DNA from: Paraburkholderia phenazinium
GTDB taxonomy: Bacteria; Pseudomonadota; Gammaproteobacteria; Burkholderiales; Burkholderiaceae
Direction of reading: 5' to 3'
DNA length: 64,000 bases
Assembly (NCBI RefSeq): GCF_900142845.1
Contig: NZ_FSRU01000001.1
Location: 868,001-932,000 of the forward strand
Shown piece by piece: positions 16,563 to 25,874 of this stretch. The notes under the pieces are model-generated. The model did no database searches. It was not told where the DNA came from and saw nothing but the letters and a program-made list of their open reading frames with translations. The first letter of the stretch is position 1. Every line of letters starts with the position of its first letter. The position numbers were made by a program, and so were the translations under genes.

Positions 16563-17711
16563 ATGAAAAAGCAACTCATCGCATTGGCTGTATCCGCAGC
16601 ATTTGCCGCCCCTGTATTCGCCCAAAGCAGTGTCACGTTGTATGGCGTGATCGATCAAGGCATTAACTACACGAGCAACGTCGGCGGCAATCATGAGTTT
16701 GAGATGGCGAGCGGCTATGCGCAGGGCAGCCGTTGGGGTCTCAAGGGTTCGGAAGATCTGGGTGGCGGCCTGAAGGCCATCTTCCAGTTGGAAAACGGCT
16801 TCAACGCGAGTAACGGCGCACTCGCCGAAGGCGGCCGCCTGTTCGGCCGTCAGGCTTACGTCGGGCTGGCGGACAACACGTACGGTACGGTCACGCTCGG
16901 CCGCCAGTACGACTCCGTAGTCGACTACTTCGCGCAAACCACGGCTAACGGCAACTGGGCCGGCTACCTGTTTGCCCACCCGTACGATAACGACAACTCC
17001 GACAACTCGTTCCGTCTGGACAACGCCGTCAAGTACGCGAGCCCGAATATCGGCGGCTTCCAGTTCGGCGGTGCGTATGCGTTCAGCAACGACACCAACT
17101 TCGCCAACGACCGCGCCTATAGCTTCGGCGGCCAGTACACCAACGGCGGCCTGCTGGTGGCCGCCGCGTATATGCAAGCCGACAACCCGGGTGTGACGAC
17201 CGGCGGTGCGATCACGACCAATGACGCGAGCTTCATCGCCGAGCGCATGCGCGTGTGGGGCGCCGGCGTCAACTACACGTTCGGTCCGGCCACAGTGGGT
17301 CTCGCGTACAGCAACTCGAACTACAAGAATCCGACGGCGAACGGTTACATCAGCACGACCGCTCCCCTTGTGACGGGTGCGACGCTCAACACCCTCAAGT
17401 TCCAGAACATCGAAGTGAACGGCAAGTACCAGATCACGCCGACGTTCTACGTGGGCGCGGAGTACGTCTACACGATCGAGAGCTTCGATGCGTCGACGGG
17501 TAACCTGAAGCCGAAGATTCAAACGGTGGGCCTGATGGCTGACTACAACCTCTCGAAGCGCACGGACGTCTATATCCAGGGCGTGTACCAGAAGGTCGGC
17601 GGCGACAAGACCAACTCGGTTCTGGACGATGGCTTCGTGCTCGGTACCGACGCACCGTCGTCGACCTCGAGCCAGACTGTGGTCCGGGTTGCCCTGCGCC
17701 ACCAGTTCTAA
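16563..17711 (+). CDS. Gram-negative outer-membrane porin (Burkholderia OpcP/OmpC-like)
   Basis: This is a 382-residue porin with a 20-residue signal peptide, MKKQLIALAVSAAFAAPVFA, cleaved before QSSVTLYGVIDQG. The mature part shows the standard betaproteobacterial general-porin features: SRWGLKGSEDLGGGLKAIFQ, LFGRQAYVGLADNTYGTVTL, GRQYDSVVDY, alternating amphipathic strands, and a C-terminal RHQF whose last Phe is the BAM recognition residue. It should form a trimeric 16-strand beta-barrel for small hydrophilic solutes. The start is supported by GGAGA six bases upstream. It stands alone and ends in the terminator at 17774-17813. Its codon bias looks strong (AAC, GGC, CTG), as expected for an abundant protein. 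Confidence 0.95.
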   Translation: MKKQLIALAVSAAFAAPVFAQSSVTLYGVIDQGINYTSNVGGNHEFEMASGYAQGSRWGLKGSEDLGGGLKAIFQLENGFNASNGALAEGGRLFGRQAYVGLADNTYGTVTLGRQYDSVVDYFAQTTANGNWAGYLFAHPYDNDNSDNSFRLDNAVKYASPNIGGFQFGGAYAFSNDTNFANDRAYSFGGQYTNGGLLVAAAYMQADNPGVTTGGAITTNDASFIAERMRVWGAGVNYTFGPATVGLAYSNSNYKNPTANGYISTTAPLVTGATLNTLKFQNIEVNGKYQITPTFYVGAEYVYTIESFDASTGNLKPKIQTVGLMADYNLSKRTDVYIQGVYQKVGGDKTNSVLDDGFVLGTDAPSSTSSQTVVRVALRHQF

Positions 17712-17732
17712 GTTTTTCGCACGACCACGCGG

Positions 17733-17746
17733 CATCACGTGATGCA
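17733..17746. repeat. 14-base perfect palindrome downstream of the porin gene
   Basis: GCATCACGTGATGC reads the same on both strands and lies 21 bases after the porin stop. A partial copy (GACGTGATG) follows within 20 bases. It may add to 3' end structure of the porin mRNA ahead of the main terminator; a protein-binding site is also possible. Confidence 0.45.
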
Positions 17747-17773
17747 CTACGTGTGACGTGATGTCTTTTGTTG

Positions 17774-17813
17774 GCTCATCGGGTATCGCGAGGTACTTGA
17801 TGAGCTTTTTTTT
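17774..17813 (+). terminator. Rho-independent terminator of the porin gene
   Basis: GCTCATC at 17774-17780 pairs with GATGAGC at 17799-17805, with an 18-base loop region that can extend the stem partly. Eight T residues follow. It lies 63 bases past the porin stop codon. Confidence 0.8.
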
Positions 17814-18188
17814 GCGCAGCACAAAACGCTGACCTTCAATCCGGCGAGCGTTTAATTCTGCTGTACGCGCTTCGCGGCCACCGTCCTCAAAGGCGCGCGG
17901 CCTGCCAAACCGGGCTCACGACGCCTCGTCGCCCGTCCATCCGCCCGCCGCGGACGCTGCAAAGCCCATCCCACCGGCCTGACAGCCGCATGCCGCCACG
18001 CGCGCAGCAATTCATGCTGTGAAGCGCCCTCAAAACGATTCGTTTCGCTTGCGCGCGATGCCGAATCAGGACATTCCGTTAATTTTGCGGTGCTTAAATT
18101 CACTCAACCCGCAACGTTCTCGCTTTGACGGGTGAAGCTGCCTACACAAACCGTATTCATTCTTCCCTTGGTCCCAGGAGTAGATTCC
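17814..18188. other. Leader region upstream of the peptide-type ABC operon
   Basis: About 375 bases lie between the porin terminator and the binding-protein start. No gene or structured element stands out. The region presumably holds the promoter of the ABC/hydantoinase operon. AGGAG sits nine bases before ATG 18189. Confidence 0.45.
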
Positions 18189-19763
18189 ATGAACGACGAC
18201 GAAATCAAACGAGCCGGTTTCAGCCGCCGCGACATGATGCGTGTATTGGCAGCGGGCGGAATGCTCGCCACGGGGGCCACCGGTATGCTTGCAGGCGCAA
18301 CGAGCGCCTTCGCCGACACGCCGAAGAAGGGCGGCAAGATTCGGGCTGCCTACGAATCCAGTTCGACCGCGGACACGCTGGACCCGGCCAAGGGCTCGAC
18401 CGGCGCCGACTACATCCGCTTCTTCATGTTCTATAGCGGCCTCGCCCAGTTCGATGCCAGCCTGACGCCGCAGCCGGCGCTGGCCGAATCGTTCACCAGC
18501 AGCGACGCGAAGGTCTGGACGCTCAAGCTGCGCAAGGGCGTGACCTTCCATGACGGCAAGGCGCTGACGCCGGCTGACGTGGTGTACTCGCTGATGCGCC
18601 ACAAGAACCCGGCGACGGCGTCGAAAGTGAAGTCGGTGGCGGACCAGTTCGATGAAGTGAAGGCGAGCGGCCCGGATGAAGTGCAGGTCACCTTGAGCTC
18701 GCCGAACGCCGACCTGCCGGCGATTCTCGCCACGCCGCAACTGGTCATCATCAAGGACGGCACCACGGACTTTTCGACGGCCGTGGGCACCGGACCGTAC
18801 AAGGTGAAGACGTTTAAGCCCGGTGTCAGCACGGTCGGCACGCGCAACGACAACTACTGGCGCCCGGGTAAGCCCTACCTCGACGAGGTGGAGCTGATCG
18901 GGATTGGCGACGATTCGGCGCGCGTGAATGCGCTGCTTTCCGGCGACGTCCATCTGATCAGCGCAGTCGATCCGCGTGCGACACAGCGCGTGGCGGCGAC
19001 GCCCGGCTACGCGATCAAGGAAACCAAGTCGGGTCTCTATACCGACCTCATCATGCGGCGCGACAACGCGCTCACCGGCAACCCGGACTTCGTGCAGGGC
19101 ATGAAGTACCTGTTCGACCGCGAGCAGATCCGCACGGCAGTGTTCCGCGGCTATGCAGTGATCGGCAATGATCAGCCGATTCCTCCTGGCCATCGCTACT
19201 ACTTCGCCGGATTGCCGCAGCGTCCGTACGATCCGGACAAGGCCAAGTTTCATCTGCAGAAAGCGGGCGCCGTGGGTCTGACGCTGCCGCCGATCTACGC
19301 GACCTCGGACGCCAACGGTTCGATCGAAATGGCCGAGATGATGCAACTGTCGGCGCAGAAGATCGGCGTCAACCTGACGGTGAACCGCGTGCCGCCCGAT
19401 GGCTACTGGTCGAACCACTGGATGAAGCATCCGCTCGGCTTCGGCAGCATCAACCCGCGTCCGAGCGCCGACGTGCTGTTCACGCAGTTCTTCAAGTCGG
19501 ATGCGCCGTGGAACGAATCCGGCTGGAAGAATCCGCAGTTCGACCAGTTGCTGATCTCGGCACGCTCCGAAACGGACGACGCCAAGCGCAAGCAGATGTA
19601 CGCTGACATGCAGACCATCGTCAGCAACCAGGGCGGCATCGGCATTCCGTCGTTCATCAGCCTGCTCGACGGTTACGACAAGCGTCTCAAGGGTCTGGGT
19701 TCGATCCCGACCGGCGGGATGATGGGCTTCTCGTTCGCCGAAAACGTATGGTGGGACGCCTGA
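18189..19763 (+). CDS. ABC transporter substrate-binding protein, peptide/nickel (DppA/OppA) family
   Basis: This is a 524-residue family 5 binding protein. The N-terminus FSRRDMMRVLAAGGMLATG is a twin-arginine signal with Arg13-Arg14, so export through Tat is likely; cleavage is probably after SAFA. The core has the SBP_bac_5 pattern: ALAESFTSSDAKVWTLKLRK, GVTFHDGKALTPADVVYSL, TGPYKVKTFKPG, YLFDREQIR, and YADMQTIVSNQGGIGIPSF. ATG 18189 with AGGAG upstream is preferred to the longer frame from 18132. It heads an operon with two permeases, a fused ATPase and hydantoinase-like enzymes, so its ligand is probably a cyclic amide, modified amino acid or small peptide hydrolysed by those enzymes. 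Confidence 0.92.
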   Translation: MNDDEIKRAGFSRRDMMRVLAAGGMLATGATGMLAGATSAFADTPKKGGKIRAAYESSSTADTLDPAKGSTGADYIRFFMFYSGLAQFDASLTPQPALAESFTSSDAKVWTLKLRKGVTFHDGKALTPADVVYSLMRHKNPATASKVKSVADQFDEVKASGPDEVQVTLSSPNADLPAILATPQLVIIKDGTTDFSTAVGTGPYKVKTFKPGVSTVGTRNDNYWRPGKPYLDEVELIGIGDDSARVNALLSGDVHLISAVDPRATQRVAATPGYAIKETKSGLYTDLIMRRDNALTGNPDFVQGMKYLFDREQIRTAVFRGYAVIGNDQPIPPGHRYYFAGLPQRPYDPDKAKFHLQKAGAVGLTLPPIYATSDANGSIEMAEMMQLSAQKIGVNLTVNRVPPDGYWSNHWMKHPLGFGSINPRPSADVLFTQFFKSDAPWNESGWKNPQFDQLLISARSETDDAKRKQMYADMQTIVSNQGGIGIPSFISLLDGYDKRLKGLGSIPTGGMMGFSFAENVWWDA

Positions 19764-19874
19764 CCTGCCTGCACCTGTAGATCCGCCGGACAGGTCACGC
19801 GTTGACCCGGCTTGCCGGTGGCGAACCCCAGGGTTCGCCACCGGCCTTTGCAATCCTCGTAGGAGGCCCGTGCG

Positions 19875-20828
19875 ATGAACCAGACCATTGCAGCGCTGAT
19901 TGTGAAGCGCATTGCGCTGACGCTGCTGATTCTGCTGATCGTGTCGATGATCATCTTCACGATTACCAACCTGCTGCCCGGCGACGCCGCGCAACAGGCG
20001 CTCGGCCAGGCGGCGACGCCGGAGACGGTCGCGGCCTTGCGGCTGCAGTTCGGCCTCGACCAGCCAGCCTACCTGCGCTATCTGCACTGGCTCGCGGGCC
20101 TCGTGCGCGGCGACTTCGGCCTCTCGCTGTCGAGCAATCTGCCGGTCAGCGAGATGATTGCCGGCCGACTGCCGAAGTCGCTGGAACTGGCTGCGATCAC
20201 CACGCTCGTCTCGGTGCCGATTGCCATTTCAATGGGGATTCTCGCCGCCGTGAAGCGCGGCTCGCTGCTCGATCGCATCATCAGTCTCGGCACGCTCGCG
20301 CTGGTCGCGACGCCCGAGTTCCTGATCGCGACGTTCGCGGTGCTGGTGTTCGCGGTCAAGCTGCATTGGCTCTCGGCCCTCTCGTATGGCGGCGAGATCG
20401 ACAGTTTCCATGACTTCATGCGTGCCTATGCGATGCCCGTCATCACGCTGTGCTGCGTGATCGTCGCGCAGATGGCACGCATGACGCGGGCCGCGGTGAT
20501 CGAACAGCTCGGCTCTTCGTATGTGGAGATGGCGATCCTCAAGGGCGCCCGCCCGGCACGCGTGGTGCTGCTGCATGCGCTGCCCAACGCGATCGGCCCG
20601 ATTGCCAATGCGGTGGCGCTGAGCCTGTCGTATCTGCTGGGCGGCGTGATCATCGTCGAGACGATTTACAACTACCCGGGTCTTGCCCGCCTGATGGTGG
20701 ACGCGGTCAGCAACCGCGACATGCCGCTGGTGCAAGCCTGCACGCTGATCTTCTGCCTCGGCTATCTGATTCTGGTGCTGCTCGCGGATCTGTGCGCGAT
20801 CGTTTCCAACCCGAGGCTGCGGACATGA
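19875..20828 (+). CDS. ABC transporter permease, DppB type
   Basis: This is a 317-residue inner-membrane permease of the DppB/OppB class. It opens with a signal-anchor helix (IALTLLILLIVSMIIFTITN) followed by the family-specific periplasmic block LLPGDAAQQALGQAATPETV and LRLQFGLDQPAYLRYLHWL. The EAA-like coupling loop appears as EMAILKGARPARVVLLHALP, and the C-terminus has IVETIYNYPGLARLMVDAVS. AGGAGG lies nine bases before ATG 19875. It follows the binding protein by 111 bases and overlaps the region just before the second permease, forming the heterodimeric channel with it. Confidence 0.93.
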   Translation: MNQTIAALIVKRIALTLLILLIVSMIIFTITNLLPGDAAQQALGQAATPETVAALRLQFGLDQPAYLRYLHWLAGLVRGDFGLSLSSNLPVSEMIAGRLPKSLELAAITTLVSVPIAISMGILAAVKRGSLLDRIISLGTLALVATPEFLIATFAVLVFAVKLHWLSALSYGGEIDSFHDFMRAYAMPVITLCCVIVAQMARMTRAAVIEQLGSSYVEMAILKGARPARVVLLHALPNAIGPIANAVALSLSYLLGGVIIVETIYNYPGLARLMVDAVSNRDMPLVQACTLIFCLGYLILVLLADLCAIVSNPRLRT

Positions 20829-20902
20829 ACCTCCATCATCCGTCACCTGTCGATCCTCGCTCGCCGACGCAGGCCGACGCGGCGCTCATAAGGAGTCCTG
20901 CC

Positions 20903-21817
20903 ATGCCCGCCTCTCATTCACCCGCACCGTCCGGGGGCGGTGGCTCTGTCCCGCCGCCGCTGGCCAAACGCGCCGCGCGCCGTCGTGTGCCTTCGCTGTC
21001 GTTGAGCGGCTGGATCGGCGCGGCCATGGTGGCGCTGGCTCTGCTGGTGGCGATTCTCGGGCCGTGGCTCGCGCCGAATCCGGTGGGCGCGATCGTGACG
21101 CAGGACGTGTTCGCGCCGTTCAGCGCCCACCTGCCGCTCGGTTCCGACTACCTGGGGCGCGACATGCTGAGCCGCATCATGTACGGTACGCGCCTCACCG
21201 TGCTGCTCGCGCTGGCGGCGGCGCTGTTCGCCGCCGTGTGCGGCACCGGGCTCGGCTTGCTGGCGGCGGTCGCGGGCCGCGCGGTCGACGAGACCATGAG
21301 CCGCGTGCTCGACGCCGTGAGTTCGATTCCCACCAAGATGTTCGCGTTGATGATCGTCGCGGCGTTTGGGTCGTCGCTGACCTTGCTGGTCCTGACCGCA
21401 GGAATCAGCTACACGCCTGGCGCGTATCGCATTGCGCGTTCGCTGGCTGTGAACATCAGCGCGCTCGAATACGTGCAGGTCGCCAAGGTGCGCGGCGAGA
21501 ACGCGATCTATATCTGCTGCGTGGAGATCCTGCCGAACATGATTCATCCGATGCTCGCGGATCTCGGCTTGCGTTTCGTGTTCGTGGTGTTGTTGCTGAG
21601 CAGCCTGAGCTTCCTCGGGCTCGGCGTTCAGCCGCCGTATGCGGACCTCGGTTCGCTGGTGCGGGAAAACATCGCGGGGCTGGGCGACGGTGCGCCAGTC
21701 GTGCTGATGCCGGCCATCGCCATTGCGATCCTGACGGTCGGCGTCAACCTGCTGATCGACGGGCTGCCTGGGCGCGGCAAGCGCCTGCGTTTGCGCCGTG
21801 CCGCGGAGGCTCGTTGA
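20903..21817 (+). CDS. ABC transporter permease, DppC type
   Basis: This is a permease of about 304 residues with the DppC signature. An N-terminal helix (IGAAMVALALLVAILGPWLA) is followed by FAPFSAHLPLGSDYLGRDML and SRIMYGTRLTVLLALAAALF, and the coupling loop is VAKVRGENAIYICCVEILPN. Two starts are possible. ATG 20825 overlaps the dppB-like stop as ATGA, while ATG 20903 has AAGGAG seven bases upstream; I use 20903. The extra 26 residues from 20825 are Pro/Ser-rich and would be cytoplasmic. It partners with the preceding permease. Confidence 0.92.
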   Translation: MPASHSPAPSGGGGSVPPPLAKRAARRRVPSLSLSGWIGAAMVALALLVAILGPWLAPNPVGAIVTQDVFAPFSAHLPLGSDYLGRDMLSRIMYGTRLTVLLALAAALFAAVCGTGLGLLAAVAGRAVDETMSRVLDAVSSIPTKMFALMIVAAFGSSLTLLVLTAGISYTPGAYRIARSLAVNISALEYVQVAKVRGENAIYICCVEILPNMIHPMLADLGLRFVFVVLLLSSLSFLGLGVQPPYADLGSLVRENIAGLGDGAPVVLMPAIAIAILTVGVNLLIDGLPGRGKRLRLRRAAEAR

Positions 21818-21818
21818 G

Positions 21819-23687
21819 ATGAACAGCACACCTGCCAATCTGGTTGAAGTGCGCGGTCTGCGGGTGGTCGGCAGCAGCGAGGGCCGCCCGGAAACCACCA
21901 TCGTGAACGATATCGACTTCACGGTCGCTCGTGGCGAAGTGCTCGCGCTGATCGGCGAATCCGGCTCGGGCAAAACGACCATTGCGCTCTCGCTGATGGG
22001 ACATGCCCGCACCGGCTGCCGGATCGCCGGCGGTTCGATCCGCGTCGGCGAGTGCGACGTGCGGGCATTGTCGCCTGACGCACTGGCTTCGCTGCGCGGC
22101 CGCAAGGTGGCCTATATCGCGCAAAGCGCGGCGGCGGCCTTCAATCCGGCTCGCACGATTCTCGATCAGGTGATCGAAAGCGCGCTGATCCATCGGACCA
22201 TGAGCAAGGCCGCGGCGCAGGCGAAAGCCGTCGAACTGTTCCGTGCGCTGGCATTGCCGGAGCCGGAGCTGATCGGCAAGCGTTATCCGCACCAGGTGTC
22301 GGGCGGGCAGTTGCAGCGGCTGCTGGCGGCAATGGCGCTGATCACGGACCCCGAGCTGGTGATTCTCGACGAGCCGACCACGGCGCTCGACGTCACCACG
22401 CAGATCGACGTGCTGCAGGCGTTCAAGCGGGTCGTGAAGGAACTCGGCACGACAGCCGTGTATGTGTCGCACGATCTGGCGGTGGTCGCGCAGATGGCCG
22501 ATCGCATCGTGGTGCTGAGCGACGGCGCGATCCGCGAAGTGGGCAGCACGGCGCAGATTCTCCATGCACCGGCGCATGCCTATACACAGAGCCTGATTGC
22601 AGCAGTCATGCCGACGCCGCGCGGGGCGCGTCCCGAAACGCGCGCTGTTACGAGTGCGGAAGCGCGCCCGTTGCTGGAGGTCAAGCGTCTCGTCGCCGGT
22701 TACGGCAAGGTCGACGCCAAGGGTTTCCCGGCCGCACGCATTCTGGATGATGTGGATCTGGTGATTCATCGCGGCAAGACCGTGGGCGTGATCGGCGAAT
22801 CCGGATCGGGCAAGACCACGCTGGCGAAGGTGATTGCGGGCCTGGTGCCGGTGGCGAGCGGCTCGTTGCTGCTGGATGGCGAGCCGATGCCCAAGCGTCT
22901 GAACCGGCGCACCAAGGAACAATTCCGCCGCATCCAGATCGTGTTCCAGAACGCGGACACGGCGTTGAATCCGGTGCATACCGTCGAGCGGATTCTGTCC
23001 CGCCCGCTTGCGTTCTATCACGGCATGAAGGGCGAGCGCGCGCGTCAGCGCGTCGCCGAACTGCTCGATCTGGTGCGTCTGCCGGCTGCACTCGCGACGC
23101 GCCGCTCAGGCGAACTGTCGGGCGGTCAGAAGCAGCGGATCAACCTGGCGCGTGCGCTCGCTGCCGAGCCGGATCTGATTCTCTGCGACGAGGTGACGTC
23201 CGCACTCGATACCGTGGTGGGCGCGGCGATCCTCGATCTGCTCGCCGATCTGCAACGCAAGCTCGGCGTGTCGTACCTGTTCATTACTCACGACATCGGC
23301 AAGATGCGTGCCATCAGTGACGACATCGTCGTGCTGTATTCCGGTCATCGTGTCGAGGCGGGCGACCGTGCGGCGCTGTGCGCGCCGCCGTTCCATCCGT
23401 ATGCGGATCTGCTGATCTCGTCGGCGCCGGAACTGCGCACGGGCTGGCTCGATGAGGCCTCCATCCGCTGTCACAGCGAGTTGCCGCCAATCGGGCCGCG
23501 TGCGGAACACTCGGAACTGTGTACGTTTCTCGGACGCTGCCCGTTGCGTGTCGATGGCTTGTGCAACACCACGGCGCCGGCGCGCCGGCAATTGTCGAAT
23601 GGTGCTGAAGTACTCTGCCATCGCACGGAGGTCGATCTGACCAGCCTGCAGCAGATCCCGGCGTTGCGGGAAGGCACGGTAGTGTGA
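21819..23687 (+). CDS. Fused double ATP-binding protein of the peptide-type ABC importer (DppD-DppF fusion)
   Basis: This 622-residue protein contains two complete ABC ATPase domains, equivalent to DppD plus DppF in one chain. The first half has Walker A GESGSGKTT near residue 47, signature VSGGQLQRLLAA and Walker B LVILDEPTTALD. The second half repeats GESGSGKTTLAKVIAGL, LSGGQKQRINLARALAAEP and LILCDEVTSALD, followed by the oligopeptide-transporter C-terminal zone with a Cys cluster (LCTFLGRCPLRVDGLCN) that can bind an iron-sulfur cluster in relatives. ATG 21819 has GGAGG nine bases upstream and follows the permease stop by one base. Fusion of the two ATPases fixes a heterodimer with both permeases. 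Confidence 0.93.
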   Translation: MNSTPANLVEVRGLRVVGSSEGRPETTIVNDIDFTVARGEVLALIGESGSGKTTIALSLMGHARTGCRIAGGSIRVGECDVRALSPDALASLRGRKVAYIAQSAAAAFNPARTILDQVIESALIHRTMSKAAAQAKAVELFRALALPEPELIGKRYPHQVSGGQLQRLLAAMALITDPELVILDEPTTALDVTTQIDVLQAFKRVVKELGTTAVYVSHDLAVVAQMADRIVVLSDGAIREVGSTAQILHAPAHAYTQSLIAAVMPTPRGARPETRAVTSAEARPLLEVKRLVAGYGKVDAKGFPAARILDDVDLVIHRGKTVGVIGESGSGKTTLAKVIAGLVPVASGSLLLDGEPMPKRLNRRTKEQFRRIQIVFQNADTALNPVHTVERILSRPLAFYHGMKGERARQRVAELLDLVRLPAALATRRSGELSGGQKQRINLARALAAEPDLILCDEVTSALDTVVGAAILDLLADLQRKLGVSYLFITHDIGKMRAISDDIVVLYSGHRVEAGDRAALCAPPFHPYADLLISSAPELRTGWLDEASIRCHSELPPIGPRAEHSELCTFLGRCPLRVDGLCNTTAPARRQLSNGAEVLCHRTEVDLTSLQQIPALREGTVV

Positions 23688-23794
23688 GAAGGGACGCCGT
23701 GCGTTCATGCTTGAGCCGGATGTGCGACATGGATTGGCGTTACGCATCGAATGGCAAAGTGCAGCGGGCAGCGCCGAACTAAAGGAAAAACTTC

Positions 23795-25861
23795 ATGGGC
23801 TTGAGAATCGGTGTGGACATCGGTGGGTCGTTTGCCGACTTCGCAGTACTGAATGACGAAACGGGGGAGCTGAAAACGCTAAAGGTGTTTTCCCGGCCCG
23901 ACAGCCCTGGCGCCGAGGTGTTGCGCGGCATGGAAGGTCTCGCCGAGCGCTATGGCGTCGATCCGCATGAAGTCGACTATTTCACGCATGGCACCACCGT
24001 CGGCGTCAACGCCGTCGTGCAACGCAAGGGTCTGAAGCTCGGCCTGATTACGACGCGGCACTTCGAGGACGTGCTGGATATTGCCCGTCTGAAAGGTCCC
24101 GACATGTACAACCTGATGTCGAAGCGACCCGCGCCGCTGGTGCCGCGTGAGCGCGTCTTCGGCATCGTCGGGCGGTTGACGGCGGACGGCACGGTCGAGA
24201 CACCGGTGGACGAAGCCAGCGTGCTCGACGCGCTCGACAAGCTGAAGCGCGCGGGCTGCGAAGGCGTGGTGGTGTCGCTGCTGCACTCGTATCGCAATCC
24301 GGTCCATGAGCACGAGGTCAAGGCGATACTCGAGCGCGCGATGCCGGGCCTCTTCGTTTCGTGTTCATCCGACGTATGGCCGATCATTCGCGAGTACGAG
24401 CGCACCTCGACGGCGGTGATTGGCGGGTATGTGCAGCCGAAGGTGTCGCACTATCTGTCGTCGCTGCAACATGCACTGCGCGAGACCGGAATCGCGGCGG
24501 ACATGAAGGTCACCAAGTCGAACGGCGGCGTGATGAGCGCTGAGACCGGCAAGACCAACTGCGTGCAGATGATCCTCTCAGGCACCGCATCCGGCGTGAT
24601 CGGCGCCGCTTACGTTGCACAACTCTGCGGGCTGCGGCACTGCATGAGCCTCGACATCGGCGGCACGACCGCGGACGTTGCGCTGATCATCGACGGCGAG
24701 CCGCAATACGCCACTGGCGAATACATCGGCGATTTCCAGATTCATATTCCTTCGGTTTCGGTGTCGTCTATCGGCGACGGCGGTGGCTCGATTGCGTGGG
24801 TGGACGACTTCGGCGTGCTCAAGGTCGGACCGGAGAGCGCCGGTTCGAACCCAGGACCCGTGTGCTACGGTCGCGGCGGCACGCGCGCCACCATCACCGA
24901 CGCCTTTGCTGTGATGGGCGTGATCGGCAACGCGAGCCTCGGCTATAACTCGGTGAAGGTCGATCACGACGCGGCCTGCCGCGCCATCGACGCGCTGGCC
25001 CAACGGCTTGGCTCGGATATCTACAAGACGGCGGAAGCGATCGTCAACGTGTCGGTATCCGGCATGTATGCGGGCGTGAGCCGCATTGTGTCGCGCTTCG
25101 GGATCGATCCGCGAGCCTTCTCGCTGTTGCCGTTCGGCGGCGCTGGGCCGATGCTCGCGTGTTATTTTGCGCGGGCGCTCGGCATGGAGCAGGTCGTTGT
25201 TCCCACGACGCCAGGTGTGCTGAGCGCACTCGGCGGCCTGATTGCCGATACGAAGAACGATTTCGTCAAGACCACCTACTACGACCTCGACGCAGCAGCG
25301 CTCGATGCGCTGCGTGACGATGCGCACTCGCTCGAAACGGCCGCACGCGCGTGGATGGCCGCTGAAACCGCCGCGCCCGGCCATGCCGGTAATGACCGCG
25401 CGGCGCGCATCACGGTCTCGGCGGACATGCGCTACAAGGGCCAGTCCTTTGAGATCGACACGCCGCTCGAACTGGCATGGCTGCAGAACCGCGACATTGG
25501 CGCGCTGAGCGAGGCCTTCCACCGCGAGCATGCACGACTCTACGGCCATAGCGATCTGAAAGCGAAGATCCAGGTGGTCGCGTTGCGTCTCGTGATTGCA
25601 TCGGTGACGCCCAAGCCGGCATTGCGGCCTATCGAAGCAAGCGAGCAGCCTCCGGTTCCGGATGCCACGGTGAAGGTCTGGATGGACGGCGCGTTCCGCG
25701 ATGCGGCGCTGTTCCATCGCGCGAAGCTGCTGGCCGGCCAGCAACTTGCGGGACCGGCCGTGATTGCGCAGGACGATTGCACGACCTGTGTGCTGCCGGG
25801 TTTCTCGGGACGTATCGATGCCTACGGCAATCTGATCCTTACCTATGTTGGCGCGAACTGA
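23795..25861 (+). CDS. hyuA: Hydantoinase/oxoprolinase family protein, A subunit (HyuA-like)
   Basis: This is a 688-residue cytoplasmic enzyme subunit. The N-terminal GLRIGVDIGGSFADFAVLN and the central SLDIGGTTADVALIIDG (about residues 284-300) are the two phosphate-binding segments of the actin-like ATPase fold in this family. FTHGTTVGVNAVVQRKG and GAGPMLACYFARALGM are further signatures. Related enzymes (N-methylhydantoinase, 5-oxoprolinase, acetone carboxylase) use ATP to open a lactam or activate a carbonyl and need the B subunit, which is encoded next. AAAGGAAAAA precedes ATG 23795. The link to a peptide-type importer suggests uptake and ring opening of a hydantoin- or lactam-like nutrient. 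Confidence 0.9.
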   Translation: MGLRIGVDIGGSFADFAVLNDETGELKTLKVFSRPDSPGAEVLRGMEGLAERYGVDPHEVDYFTHGTTVGVNAVVQRKGLKLGLITTRHFEDVLDIARLKGPDMYNLMSKRPAPLVPRERVFGIVGRLTADGTVETPVDEASVLDALDKLKRAGCEGVVVSLLHSYRNPVHEHEVKAILERAMPGLFVSCSSDVWPIIREYERTSTAVIGGYVQPKVSHYLSSLQHALRETGIAADMKVTKSNGGVMSAETGKTNCVQMILSGTASGVIGAAYVAQLCGLRHCMSLDIGGTTADVALIIDGEPQYATGEYIGDFQIHIPSVSVSSIGDGGGSIAWVDDFGVLKVGPESAGSNPGPVCYGRGGTRATITDAFAVMGVIGNASLGYNSVKVDHDAACRAIDALAQRLGSDIYKTAEAIVNVSVSGMYAGVSRIVSRFGIDPRAFSLLPFGGAGPMLACYFARALGMEQVVVPTTPGVLSALGGLIADTKNDFVKTTYYDLDAAALDALRDDAHSLETAARAWMAAETAAPGHAGNDRAARITVSADMRYKGQSFEIDTPLELAWLQNRDIGALSEAFHREHARLYGHSDLKAKIQVVALRLVIASVTPKPALRPIEASEQPPVPDATVKVWMDGAFRDAALFHRAKLLAGQQLAGPAVIAQDDCTTCVLPGFSGRIDAYGNLILTYVGAN

Positions 25862-25874
25862 TACGGAGCGGGGC

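Noticed and set aside
21744..23021. 425-codon minus-strand frame
   Set aside because: It is antisense to the fused ATPase gene, with no recognisable motif.
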